From: Trichoderma breve
Lineage: Eukaryota > Ascomycota > Sordariomycetes > Hypocreales > Hypocreaceae
NCBI RefSeq assembly: GCF_028502605.1
Contig: NW_026611593.1
Coordinates: 992,001-1,056,000, forward strand
Length of the DNA: 64,000 bases
Direction: 5' to 3'
The translations under genes and the position numbers were made by a program. The notes below the pieces were generated by a model that saw only the letters and a program-made list of their open reading frames with translations, was not told the origin of the DNA and did no database searches. This document shows, piece by piece, positions 12,895 to 23,359 of this stretch (position 1 is its first letter; the number at the start of each line of letters is the position of its first letter).

Positions 12895-14322
12895 ATGGGT
12901 TTGCTTTCGGCTCTTAGCGCTTTCTTTTCGAAATTTCCAAATTTCGCCCGCAGGCCAGGCTGGATTGCTGCGCACGCCGAATCTCTGCGACTCCATCGTT
13001 TCCCTACCGAAGATGAAGATGGCGACGAGGAAAACTTGGGACGTCCGCCCAAATTAAGGTTCCGTCTAAACTTCAAGATGATTTTCCTCTTTGTAGGAAT
13101 GATCACTGCTACGATCCTCTTGGTGAAGTTCGTCGATCCTTCGCACATCAAAAACCTCGCCCACCCACAAGCATCATACTCCTCGTCCGTGATCCCAATG
13201 TGGGCATCATCAAACACGGAATCTGAAACCACACCGGTGTTGGGTCAATCGTCTTTTGACTTTGCAATGTACTTTCCTGCGGAGGGAAACAACTTCTTCC
13301 CCCTTGTCGCGTCGTACAACGAGCCTCCCCGTCACCGACCGAAAACACCGCTCTTTGTCCCTTTTACAAGAAACCATAACATGATGCGACAGACAATTCT
13401 TGGGTACATTGCGAGTGGGTGGCCAAGAGAAGACATCATCATCATCGACAACAGCGGCACAGCCGATGCCAACAACTTGAAGCTTCTTTCGCCAGATAAC
13501 CCCTTTTTCCTCGACTACGACTTGTTTCGATACAGATATGGCGTTTCGATTTTACAAACATCTGTGCTTCTGAATTTTGCTCAGATCCAAAACTTCATGC
13601 TGAGAGTGGCCATGGCTCGCCACTGGCCATACTTCTTCTGGAGTCACATGGATGTCGGAATCCTGAGCCACGAAGAAGAGACACCTTACACGTCGTTTTA
13701 CACGCGCGTCCTCAATGTCCTCGATGAAGCGGAGAAGGGCCGAATCTCAGGCAAAAAGTGGGCAGCCAAGTTTTTCAACTTTGACTACCTCACCTTGATC
13801 AACGTTGAAGCATGGCGACACGTTGGCCAATGGGACGTGTTTATTCCTTACTACGCCACGGACTGCGATGCCTACGGACGCGTCAAGATGCTGGGCTATG
13901 CCATTGACGGGGTTCACGCAGGACACATATGGGATGTTAACAACTTTGTCGACGACCCCGAAGCAAGATTCTTCCCGCCGGCTGTTGAGCCAAAGTCTGA
14001 AAAGGATAGCGACTCTGCCAACCACACCTCCGAAGACAACGCACCGGGCTCTGCACGATTCCAGGCTCTTAGGGAGGAGCTCCAGAAAATCCAAGATGCT
14101 AAGATGAGCGATTCAAAGGGCCGTAATACATGGCAGAACATGCAGAAGGGAGGAAAGGGAGAGCCATGGACGTATGATCCCAAGGGTTTCCAAGTTGCTT
14201 GGTGGGAAATGGCCGAGGATGGGCGGAAGCTCTTCAGACACAAGTGGGGAGATGGAGCTTGTGATTTGTTCGAACAGAAAAAGACAATTGAAGACATGTG
14301 GAAAGATGTCAAGGAAGAATAG
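12895..14322 (+). CDS. Type II membrane protein, glycosyltransferase-like
   Basis: A single exon of 475 residues. The frame is open for another 107 codons upstream but has no ATG there, so 12895 is the first possible start; it is preceded by a pyrimidine-rich leader. A short cytoplasmic N-terminus, an acidic stretch (DEDGDEEN) and one membrane anchor (about residues 62-80, IFLFVGMITATILLVKF) precede a large lumenal-type domain. Within it, ASGWPREDIIIIDNSG resembles the first strand and nucleotide-binding loop of GT-A fold transferases, and WSHMDVGIL carries a D-x-D-like metal site; later the segment IPYYATDCDAYGR is also acidic. The C-terminal part is Lys/Glu-rich. This looks like a Golgi glycosyltransferase-like protein of a fungus-specific family; I do not recognise a named member, and donor and acceptor are unknown. 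Confidence 0.75.
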   Translation: MGLLSALSAFFSKFPNFARRPGWIAAHAESLRLHRFPTEDEDGDEENLGRPPKLRFRLNFKMIFLFVGMITATILLVKFVDPSHIKNLAHPQASYSSSVIPMWASSNTESETTPVLGQSSFDFAMYFPAEGNNFFPLVASYNEPPRHRPKTPLFVPFTRNHNMMRQTILGYIASGWPREDIIIIDNSGTADANNLKLLSPDNPFFLDYDLFRYRYGVSILQTSVLLNFAQIQNFMLRVAMARHWPYFFWSHMDVGILSHEEETPYTSFYTRVLNVLDEAEKGRISGKKWAAKFFNFDYLTLINVEAWRHVGQWDVFIPYYATDCDAYGRVKMLGYAIDGVHAGHIWDVNNFVDDPEARFFPPAVEPKSEKDSDSANHTSEDNAPGSARFQALREELQKIQDAKMSDSKGRNTWQNMQKGGKGEPWTYDPKGFQVAWWEMAEDGRKLFRHKWGDGACDLFEQKKTIEDMWKDVKEE

Positions 14323-15878
14323 AGAAGGGATTTTAATCGGATGGACGTTGGAGATGTGGTAATGGATTTTGGAATACATATAGCTAGTAAATTTGAAGTT
14401 ATTCTGGGGGCATATCTTGCTTCAATTTGATAACATTTACATACAACAAGCTTCTTGGATAGCTGTAAATTCCACAAGACATCTCGAGCATCACAATATC
14501 TCAATTTTTCATACCTTCCAACGCACAAGCGCGGGATCCTACCATAGTGATTACTGATCTTCTTACCGACGACCCCCACTATAGCAGTTGACAAGGACTA
14601 ACCTGGAACTCAATAAAAATCAACAACCTGGAAACTATCACAAATGATTCAATATTCCAAGCCAAGGGTGGGACACTACAGGCTGTATTAAGTCCTGGAC
14701 ACATGCTCAAACAGGAAATACATTGCTTACGGAGCACAGAAGACAAATTTTTCGACTGTTGCTCCGAATGCCTGGGAGACTGCACAGCCAAATAAGAATC
14801 ACCAATCTCGCTTGCAGGACGCAGAGTAGCCAGAAGTTGAGCCGTGATAGCCTCTTAACATGCCTTACTAGTAGTTTTTGCCCAATTGGGTATTTGCTAC
14901 CCTAGGCAGTCCCCATGTAGGTAGCATTGACTATAAATAGACACATCTCTCTTCTCCCCAGATACCACATTGCGAAATACGAGTATCGGAATAGCAAGTG
15001 TGGCTGTGAAGGGCTGAGCTCGATGGTAGGGTAAGGGCGGCGGTAATTAACTGTTAGGTTGTTTGACACTATGAAAGCAATGAAACAGAGTGGCTGTGTC
15101 CCGGCCATGCGTAGCGGGCCGGGAAGAGAGAGGCCAATTCATGCCAAGCCGGTTTATGGCGGTTAAGCATAGAAATATTCTTTCTCAAACTTGACCCTAG
15201 CAAGAGAAAGTGCGGTTTCGAGAGAGAGTAACTAATAAGCTACAGAGTGCTTGCATTGGCGATTATGCCGCTTTGACGATCCTGGCCCGTTCGTTTGCCT
15301 TGGTTAGACAGCTTCAAGACTCAACTCCACCAAACCAAACCAAACCCTAGCCCCCCTCTACTGTACGAGTACAGATAGATTCAATTGACAAAATCTCTTC
15401 AGGTAGTACACCCAAAAACACTTGAAAACGGGCAGCCCGTATGATGAGATGGACATGTGCTGACAGAATCCTACATATTGATTGTGATTGCGAGCCAGTA
15501 TTGGCTAGAGAGAAAACTCGACCCTGGGCGCAGTTACGCAAACAGAGGACAGGCTGCGTCATCGCCTACGAGGCCGAGCCCACTTCAGCCGCGCCCGAAA
15601 GATGCGATAAAAGCAACGGCTCGCTTCAAATATCCATAGAGAAAGAAGCAGAAGAAAGAAGAAAACAAACGAATTGATTGAGATCTACACTGTTTGAAGC
15701 CTCTTTGAATTTTTTCCAGTGATCAGTGAAGGAAATCGACATCCCGAGAGCCGGATACACACAGAGAGAAAAGAGTTAAAGACGGCAACCAAAGACGCTT
15801 CACAAGAGGCCTCCTTTCCTCTTTAGTACAACCCCGCGACGACGGAAAAAAACAGCACTCGGCCGCAAAACGGGCATC
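14323..15878. other. Intergenic region
   Basis: No gene seen. It should hold the terminator of the glycosyltransferase-like gene and the promoter and leader of the ankyrin gene. A short CAAAC-rich repeat is found at about 15328-15345 and a purine-rich AGAAGAAAGAAG tract at about 15640-15668. Frames of up to 78 codons on both strands are overlapping and without features. Confidence 0.5.
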
Positions 15879-17945
15879 ATGGACGGCCGCTCAATCAGCT
15901 CCCTCACAACGCTATGCTCAGGGATATCCCAGCGGGCAATTTCAGGTGGCTGTGAAATCCAATCTCTAGTTGGGGGTTTGGACTCAAGCCGGCAAAACGT
16001 CTCACAACTGCTGTCGTCGCTGAGTAGCGCGCTGCAAGAGCTCAGTCAATGGACTACGAAATTGGAGAACTGCCTCGTCGCCTCGACGGTGGCTATACTG
16101 GTGCAGGATGGGTTCAAGGACCTTTTGACTAGCTGTGATGGGACGATGACGGTGCTGCACAAGCAATTGATGCGGCTGCAGTCGGACAATGTTGAGAGAA
16201 TCAACATTGACTTCTTGGTGGCATATTATCAAACGATCAAGGCGAATATCAGCCTTTTGGAATCTATGGTCGATGTTGTCCAAACGTAGGCTGAATCTCG
16301 CAATGCCACAAGTGAGTGTGCTTTGAGCTGACTCTTTGACAGAGACGACAAAGTCGAGCAGGAAGACAGGTTCTCACGATTAAAGTCAAACGACCTCATA
16401 GTCGTGGTAGAGACTGTATCCGAAACATCAGCAGGGCAAAAGAACATCTTACTAGACGTAGGGGAATCACAAGCATCCGGAAGCAACAGCACTTCAAATG
16501 CACCAAACAATGCCCAAGAAGAAGAAGACGACGAATCCGCTGAACCACCCCCGTATTCCCCTCAAGTTGAAGCCGAAGCCGAAACCGTACCCGAATCTCA
16601 AGCTGAGGCACCACCAGCAGCGGCATCATCTTCCTCAAGTCCTCAGCCCTCCGGAATCTCATGGGGCTCAGTTTTCAGGAACTCGTTCAAGGCAATAGCG
16701 AATACGCTCGTACCACAGCCCGGCCCCTTCGTCTCTGCCCTGTGCCAAGCCGCCTCCATAGGCGACATCCAGCAAATCGCTGGCTTCCTTACTCAAGGCG
16801 CCAACATCAACGGCCGCAACGAGAACGGCAAGAATGCCCTGCAGTGCGCCATCCTGGCCGACCAAGAAGACGCCGCCCGTCTGCTTCTGGCCTCGGGAGC
16901 GAGCACTTCTGGCTCCGGATGGTCGGGCATGCCGCCGTTGTTTCTCGCAGCCTCGGTAGGCAACATCAATTCAGCCAAGATGTTTCTCGGTAAAGGAGCG
17001 AGCATCGATGAAAAGAGCACGTCTGGCCAGTCTTACTTTGTCGATGTTGTTTCTTCCGGCAATCTAGACGGCATCCGATTCCTCCTAGAGCAGGGCTGCA
17101 GCGCGAACACAAAGAATATAAGCGGCGAAGCCGTCATTGCAAACGCCGTACGGAAGAAGCAAATGGCGCTCGTGGAACTGCTTTTCGAATTCGGAGCAAA
17201 AATCACTTCCACCGACATCTCCGGCCGCAATCTTCTAGCCGTGGCTCTCGACAAGAAGGATTATGAGATGGCAGAGCTACTTCTTAAAAAAGGCGCAAAG
17301 CCCAACGCCAAGAATCTCTCGGGCATGCCATTGCTGGCTGATGAAATTAACAACAGGCGGCTCAAGACGGCCAAGCTGCTTCTCGACTGGGGCGCAGATC
17401 CCAACACCAAGGACTGGCACTCGCAGCCAGTCTTGCTTATCCTCATCAAGAGCTCCAAGATAGCTGCCGAGGACAAGATCGACATTGTCCGCCAGCTTTT
17501 CGCCAAGGGGGCCAACGCAGACGTGAAGGACTGTTTCAGCAAGACTCCCGCGATTTGCTATGCTGTGGAAGCTGGCATCTCAGAGATTATCTCCCTCATG
17601 CTACAGAACGGAGCCAAGACGACGGCGACAATGCAAAACGGTGATTCCCTGCTCAAGTATGCCATCGACCACGGGCGAAAAGATCTCACCGAGGCGCTCC
17701 TCCATTACGGAGCCGATCCAAACTACAGCGTCGGAGAAAACGGCGTCAAGCCGGTGGTACAGGCCCTTGTGAAGCAGGATTTGGATATGGTACGCCTGCT
17801 CCGGGAAGCTGGAGCTGATGTAAATGTGCCAGAGGTGCAGGATGTTGCGAGGGCATTGGCCAGGGCTGAGGTCTATGAGGCACTGGGGATGCCAGCTCCC
17901 ATTGAGGGAGATCCTCCAAACTACGACACCGCGATGAAGAACTAA
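15879..17945 (+). CDS. Ankyrin-repeat protein with helical N-terminal domain and two PPxY motifs
   Basis: Exons 15879..16285 and 16343..17945 give 669 residues. The 57-nt intron carries GTAGGC, a GAGCTGAC branch site and TTGACAG and restores the frame (VVQ-T-DDKVEQ). Residues 1-150 are helical with leucine-rich heptads and resemble the fungal N-terminal domain often found on STAND/ankyrin proteins. Residues 150-245 are low-complexity (Gln/Glu/Pro/Ser). About ten to eleven ankyrin repeats fill residues 265-650, with repeated G-A-x-x-N/D turns (LLLKKGAKPNAKN, LLLDWGADPNTKD). PPPY lies at residues 204-207 and PPNY at 660-663, flanking the ankyrin block; these are WW-domain ligands of the Rsp5/Nedd4 kind. 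A cytoplasmic scaffold or ubiquitin-ligase adaptor is a reasonable inference, but no function is proven. Confidence 0.85.
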
Positions 17946-18179
17946 ACAATAAATTGGAATCAAAGAAATAATTTTATTGGGTTTTGGTCAAGCGTACATA
18001 TTGTTAGAATTGGATCAGCATAGCGTGTTATATCATCTCTTTATTCGTATCTTCTTGAACGCCGTGTTCTACCGTAATTATGCGTCTATCCAAAAGCCAT
18101 GCTTGATCTCTCTACTATACAACTCTGCAAGATGAAGAAAAACAAAAAAACAAAACAGAGTGCCGCCATAATGCTCCGC

Positions 18180-18957
18180 TCACAAACCACTAATAACCTG
18201 CTTCAACCACCACGAATGGATCCGCGCATCATTCGTCAATTCCGGATGAAAGCTCGTCCCCATAATCGAGCCCTGACGAACCGCAATGATATCTCCCGCA
18301 TCACCCTTCGTAACAGCAAGCGAAAGACCAGCCTTTGCTCTCTCGACCCGGTTCGCAAGTCTAGCCAAGACTTCAACCTCCGGCCCGTCGCCATGGGGGA
18401 GCACCTCTTCCACCACGGGGGCGCGAATGAAGATGCCGGGGAATTGGTCAAGGTTGCTGCTGCCTTCGCCAGAGAGGAAGGGCAGGTCGACGGGGGTAGC
18501 GAAGCTCTCCATCTGGCGGCCAAAGTGGTTGCGGTGGACGCGGACGCTGAGACCGCCGATGAGGGCCTGGCCGCCCTTTTTGGTGCCGTTGGCTTCGTCG
18601 CAGAGGAGGATGAGGCCGGCGCATGTTCCCCAGACAGGTTTCTTCTGGACTCTGGTTTCTTTAGTTAGCATGATATATCACGAGAAGCCTAAAGACAAAG
18701 TAAAGACAGTCTTACTTGACGAAATCACGCAATGGCTCCAATAGGCCCGACTGCTGAGCAACAAAGGAGATGGTAGTGCTCTCGCCACCGGGGATCACCA
18801 AGGCATCGCATCTAGCGAGTTCCTGGACGGTGCGCACTTCAATGGCTTTAAAAGTGAAATCTTCGGAGACGATGCCCGCGGCAGCCCGGTTGAGCAGCTC
18901 AATGTGCTCGGCGAAGCCACCCTGAAGGGCCAAGACGCCAACTGTGAGGGCCATCAT
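18180..18957 (-). CDS. PDX2: Pyridoxal 5'-phosphate synthase, glutaminase subunit
   Basis: Exons 18957..18716 and 18651..18180 give 237 residues. The 64-nt intron has GTAAGA, a GCTAACTAA branch site and ACCAG; the join reads DFVKVQKKPVWGTCAG. It is a class I glutamine amidotransferase (Sno/PdxT/Pdx2): it hydrolyses glutamine and passes ammonia to PDX1. The start LTVGVLALQGGFAEH is the family signature, the nucleophile is Cys91 in WGTCAG, PGGESTT forms the oxyanion region, and His216/Glu218 in FHPE complete the triad. An in-frame ATG 20 codons upstream (19017) would add a His/Pro-rich extension not seen in the family, so the ATG at 18957 (or 18954) is preferred. It is transcribed away from PDX1, 2.1 kb to the right. 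Confidence 0.93.
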
Positions 18958-20748
18958 TTTCGGGAGAAGATAAGGCTGATGATGAGGACGATGGGGCAGG
19001 TGAAGGGTGTTATGCATGCATGTGAAAGCTGTTGTAGTTGTTTTTGAAAGTTGCTTGTTGCAAGTATGTTTCTTTTATCGCCCGGCTTACTTGAAGTTGA
19101 GGGACTGATAAGACAAGGCGCCGGTAGCCGGACTGGCGAATGAATTTTTTGGTGGTGGCGGGGTGACAAAGATGGTGGCGTGAACCCCAGGTCTTTGGGT
19201 CAAAGTACCTCAATTGTATTCATGCACAGTAGAGCAACAGATTGATGCTAAGTCTACCTAGTTGTTACTCGAAGAGAAAATACAAGCATGTGGCTCAGTC
19301 TAAGTCGAAATAAGCAATACCTGTGGTCATGAGTTGCACATGTTCTGAATCTGGATCCCACGGGTATCAATTGGCTAATCAATGAGGGCGGGCTATCGAC
19401 GGCAAGCAGCGGTGCCTTGTGTGCAGTACATATCAAGTACATACATGTCGTTGAAAGAAGAATGGCAAAGGACAGGGCCCTACAGTAGCATCGAAACCGC
19501 CGGAAGACTGGACGCATGCATGGTCTGGGATCGATAATATGACACGCCATGTCACTCCCCTCGCTAGCTCTGCATCTTGTCTTCGTCTAAAGGGCGCCGG
19601 TACATGAATGATGAGGTTCTGCTTTGCTTGTGCTGCTCCGCCATCGGGATGTTTCGGGGCTCTTCCAGGCGGGATTTCCTGATTTCGACATGTTGTTGCG
19701 TCTGCTTGATAATACGAGTTGAACAAGAAGAGATTAGAATTGACTTCCGCTTCGCATGACCCGATGTGTACTTACATGAGAAAGCAACTCCGGAGATGAG
19801 AGATGCAAATCAAAAGGCTCCGCAACATGCAAGCACCTGCAAGCTGCAAATGTGCCACAGTAGGGCAACGGGTCCCCCTTTGGCGCCGCATCGACCTGCA
19901 TGAGGCGCCCCGGAGTCGCCCAAAGAGGCCAAGCCTGTGCTGCACCGCGTCAAGCCCAAGGTGAGGCCGGTGGTCCGGAATCAAAGTTGAATGGCCTGTT
20001 CCAGTCAAGCCTGCGCTGTTCCGGCCATCTTGGATTTGTGACTAGCAACTGAGATCTCGGGGGGTTCAATGGCGTGCCGCTAGGGGCTCTGACGGCACTC
20101 GGACAGGCTTCTAGACGGCCTTTGATGATGTGGTGGTTAATAGATGGCCCGCCTGTTACGTGATGGCTCTGCAAGCGGGAGACTGTTGCCATCTCTGTGT
20201 GTGGTGTCTTAGGTGGTTTCGTTTCGCCCTCCGATGACATGTTCGACTATTGATCTCTGTACTCTTTGTCTACCTACATTGCAACGAGAGATGAGTATTG
20301 ACTGCTGCCAACCCATACAACAACAGAACTGCATGTACTTTTTGATTTCCCGATGCTTGCCGCCACGCCCAGCCATCCACGTCCCACCCCTGTACATAAC
20401 CGTTTACTTTCATCATCTTCACCTTTGCCCTTTTGCCTTGTCTTCTCCCCCGCTCCGATGCATCATCCCAAGGTTACGGCCGGCATCCAAGATTGCATAT
20501 GCGGCATCTCCAGCAAAAAAAGAGTCAAAAAATCCCCATCCCGGCTCCGTTTTCGCTTGCTCCGCAAAGGAATGCGCGGCGCCCGCCTCCGCCATGCATC
20601 TGCTAGTGTCGACGGGCCTGGTAGCACGAAGCATGTGCCGATGTACTCCGTGTGTACCTACTAGGAACGCTACTAAGATTGCAAGTAAGAGCCAAAGGTT
20701 CTAAGGCGAGGTACTTTGTAATATTCGTAATTTTTTTTTTCTTGGCTG

Positions 20749-20768
20749 CTCCGTAAGATTATACGGAG
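20749..20768. promoter_or_regulatory. Inverted repeat CTCCGTA-N6-TACGGAG
   Basis: A perfect 7-bp inverted repeat with a 6-bp spacer, about 320 bp upstream of the PDX1 start and directly after a T10 run. CGG half-sites in inverted orientation are the usual target of fungal Zn2Cys6 regulators, so this is a candidate operator. The same CTCCGTA-like string also appears at other non-coding places in the window (around 11648, 14730 and 20645), so it may instead be a scattered sequence common in this genome. Confidence 0.4.
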
Positions 20769-21008
20769 TACTTTGGTGACTGCTAGTTGAATAAATTGAC
20801 TCAACTTTTTTGTTCCTTGTTGCCCCACTGCCGCCAGTTCCCGGATTGCCCCTCATATATTGAAGGCATCGCCAACCCAAACACAAAACTTCTTGTCTAG
20901 ACTTGCAAACCACTCAATTCGATTCCTTGATACCCTTGGGACAACTCTACTTGTTTGTGCAAATCCTATACCCATGAGACTCTCTGAAGTCCTCCTTGAA
21001 GTCTTGTT

Positions 21009-21040
21009 GTACTAACCATCATCTTCTTCTACCCCTCCAG
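21009..21040 (+). other. Probable 3' end of a leader intron of PDX1
   Basis: A perfect TACTAAC branch site (21010-21016), a pyrimidine-rich tract and CCTCCAG at 21034-21040 lie 45 bp before the PDX1 start codon. This is what the 3' end of an intron in the 5' untranslated region looks like. The donor cannot be fixed by eye. Confidence 0.5.
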
Positions 21041-21085
21041 GTTCTCTCCAAACTTACCCCTCCAAATACCATCACCATCATCACC

Positions 21086-22015
21086 ATGACCAACGACGCC
21101 TCTACCAACGGCTCTTCTGCCGCTCCCGCGACCACCTTCGCCCTCAAGGCTGGTCTCGCCCAGATGCTCAAGGGCGGCGTCATCATGGACGTCACCAACG
21201 CCGAGCAGGCCCGCATCGCCGAAGAAGCTGGTGCCTGCGCCGTCATGGCCCTCGAGCGAGTCCCCGCTGATATCCGCAAGGACGGCGGCGTCGCCCGCAT
21301 GTCCGACCCTGCCATGATCAAGGAGATCCAGGACGCCGTCACCATCCCCGTCATGGCCAAGGCCCGTATCGGCCACTTCGTCGAGTGCCAGATCCTCGAG
21401 GCCCTGGGCGTCGACTACATTGACGAGTCCGAGGTCCTGACGCCCGCCGACGACGAGAGCCACGTCGAGAAGAGCCCCTTTGGCGTGCCCTTTGTCTGCG
21501 GCTGCCGCAACCTGGGCGAGGCCCTGCGCCGTATTGCCGAGGGCGCTGCCATGATCCGAACCAAGGGCGAGGCCGGCACCGGTGACGTCGTTGAGGCTGT
21601 CCGTCACATGAAGACTGTCAACAGGGACATTGCCCAGGCCAAGGCTGCTCTTGCCGAGGGCGGCATTGTTCGTCTCCGCGAGCTTGCTCGTAAGCTCGAG
21701 GTTGACGTCGAGCTGCTGCGCCAGACTGCTGAGCTGGGCCGTCTCCCCGTTGTCAACTTCGCCGCCGGTGGTGTTGCCACGCCTGCTGATGCTGCTCTCA
21801 TGATGCAGCTTGGCTGTGACGGTGTCTTTGTCGGCAGCGGCATCTTCAAGTCTGGCGACCCTGCCAAGCGAGCCAAGGCCATTGTCCGAGCTGTCACTCA
21901 CTTCCGTGACCCCAAGGTCCTTGCCGAGTGCAGCACCGGACTGGGCGAGGCCATGGTTGGCATCAACTGCGACGCCATGAAGCCCGAGGAGAAGCTTGCC
22001 GGCCGTGGCTGGTAA
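21086..22015 (+). CDS. PDX1: Pyridoxal 5'-phosphate synthase, lyase/synthase subunit
   Basis: A single exon of 309 residues. It makes PLP from ribose 5-phosphate, glyceraldehyde 3-phosphate and ammonia (the DXP-independent route, Snz/PdxS/PyroA). The TIM-barrel landmarks are all present: GGVIMDVTN with Asp35, [20 protein letters not shown] with the Schiff-base lysine Lys92, and RTKGEAGTG with the second lysine, Lys160. The C-terminal phosphate-binding loop is [13 protein letters not shown] and [11 protein letters not shown]. Codon use is strongly C/G-ending, as in highly expressed fungal genes. An in-frame ATG further up (20996) lies in what appears to be leader-intron sequence, so 21086 is chosen. 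The partner glutaminase PDX2 is encoded divergently at 18180-18957. Confidence 0.97.
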   Translation: MTNDASTNGSSAAPATTFALKAGLAQMLKGGVIMDVTNAEQARIAEEAGACAVMALERVPADIRKDGGVARMSDPAMIKEIQDAVTIPVMAKARIGHFVECQILEALGVDYIDESEVLTPADDESHVEKSPFGVPFVCGCRNLGEALRRIAEGAAMIRTKGEAGTGDVVEAVRHMKTVNRDIAQAKAALAEGGIVRLRELARKLEVDVELLRQTAELGRLPVVNFAAGGVATPADAALMMQLGCDGVFVGSGIFKSGDPAKRAKAIVRAVTHFRDPKVLAECSTGLGEAMVGINCDAMKPEEKLAGRGW

Positions 22016-22474
22016 ATACACCCTATCATATGATTTTAGCAAGGGAAAGCAAGAGGAGGAAAAGCAAAAGTGTGGTATATACAAAAGGAAGAGACAGAGG
22101 AGGAAAAAAAGACTGGCACAGAGCCTCAAAATGTATCTATTCTACTGTTGGATTTGGCGTTGTGGACGATTTGTCGCTTTGGGTGGCACTTAGCATGCTG
22201 AACATCAAAATTCTGAAGATGCCGTCAGGATATGCAACCTATTGAGGATTATACAGCATAGCACGAAATCTACATTTTACTTGTTTGCACTCACTTCTCT
22301 CCCCGGGTCAGGGTTGGGTTTCGCTATAGAACTGAAGCTCTGGAAAATTGTAGGCTGTCAAAGTGAGAGGGGAGACAAAACTGCCCGCTGCCAGCTGGCC
22401 GTACTTCCACCCACGCAGTCCATCATGCGCAGGTCAACATTTCCCCCCTTAACTTAACTCAACGCGACTTGACA
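22016..22474. other. Intergenic region after PDX1
   Basis: It holds the 3' end of PDX1 (purine-rich GGAAGAGACAGAGGAGGAAAA tract at about 22078) and the promoter of the small gene at 22475. No gene seen. Confidence 0.5.
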
Positions 22475-22886
22475 ATGCGAGTGGTCATGCTTTTCATTCT
22501 TCTTTGCATCAAGCTCGGATTCCCCAAATTCTTCAAGTTTTACGAGTTTCTCAAGAACCGCTTTCAACCTTTCCGCCGCAATCCCAAGCGCAAGAGGTGT
22601 GTCTCTTCTCATTACTACCGTGTTTTTTCTTTCTGCTTTCACTCCTTTTTGCGTTTCTGTGCCCCTTCTTGCTCTTGTTTTTTTCCTTCTCTTTCGGAGA
22701 ATCTTGGTGTGAGGAAGTTGAGGAATCACACTCTCCCTCGTCAAAACATATCTCTTCAATCTTAATATGCTCTTCCCCCTTCTCGGCAGACTCTTCATCC
22801 TATTTCTCAACATGCTCTTGATCTGGCTTATCAACATCCTCGTGCTTCTTTTCGAAGTTTTACTCTGGCTTCTCGATTCTTTCTAG
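22475..22886 (+). CDS. Small two-helix membrane protein (tentative, two exons)
   Basis: Exon 22475..22596 starts MRVVMLFILLCIKLGF, then turns strongly basic (RRNPKRK). A GTGTGT donor at 22597 and the GGCAG acceptor ending at 22789 join in frame to a hydrophobic second exon (LFILFLNMLLIWLINILVLL) ending at TAG 22884-22886, for 72 residues: helix, basic linker, helix. The intron would be 193 nt. An alternative frame across the same second exon is open from 22766 to the TAA at 22985-22987 and ends in KIVRFAEPKKNVRVVYQAF; it reads like real protein too, so a different splice form, or a third exon, is possible. No family recognised. The neighbour at 23129 codes for a similar small two-helix protein. 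Confidence 0.4.
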
Positions 22887-23128
22887 CTAATCCTTCCGCC
22901 ATCAGCAAGAAGACCAAGATCGTTCGCTTCGCAGAACCGAAAAAGAACGTCCGTGTCGTCTACCAAGCATTCTCGCGATATTTCTAAATCCAAAGACCTG
23001 CTTCTACGCTCCTCAGGGACGACAACTCAAGGTTTGTGCATCCCTATCTCGTCCTCGAAGCCTTGGAAGCTAAGTCTCTCCAAAAACAGATTTGTTTCTA
23101 GTTCTACCAAAGCACCTCTTTGTCAACA

Positions 23129-23359
23129 ATGAGATTCTACAATCGCACCGCGGAGCTCGAGTACTACCGCAACGGCATGCGTAACAACCCACCCACCGAT
23201 ACCGAGATGTGGGCTTCTTTGTTCATCGTATGCTCCTTTATTAGCGTCATCATCGTCTGCATCATGTTACCGCATGGAACCTGGTTCCAGTGCGTCTCTG
23301 GAGCCATCTTACTCTATCTCTTCTGCCAGGTTGTGGTTAGCTATGTTAACTGCGAGTAA
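23129..23359 (+). CDS. Small two-helix membrane protein
   Basis: A single exon of 76 residues from the ATG at 23129. A polar, Arg/Asn/Tyr-rich N-terminus of about 25 residues is followed by two hydrophobic segments (LFIVCSFISVIIVCIML and AILLYLFCQVVVSYV) separated by a short loop PHGTWFQ. It reads as a hairpin membrane protein. It lies 240 bp after another small gene with the same layout (22475-22886), which raises the chance that both are real. No family recognised and no function proposed. Confidence 0.5.
   Translation: MRFYNRTAELEYYRNGMRNNPPTDTEMWASLFIVCSFISVIIVCIMLPHGTWFQCVSGAILLYLFCQVVVSYVNCE

Larger units (their letters stand above)
18958..21085. promoter_or_regulatory. Shared divergent promoter region of PDX2 and PDX1
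   Basis: A 2.1-kb region between the two divergently transcribed vitamin B6 genes with no convincing gene inside. In yeast the SNZ/SNO pairs are arranged in the same head-to-head way and are co-regulated; by analogy this stretch probably holds bidirectional control elements. It includes the palindrome at 20749-20768 and an apparent leader intron acceptor at 21039-21040. Open frames at 20213-20704 overlap on both strands and look accidental. Confidence 0.55.

Noticed and set aside
20213..20704. 163-codon frame in the PDX1/PDX2 intergenic region
   Set aside because: Cys/Pro-rich, overlapped by other frames on both strands and located in the likely promoter.
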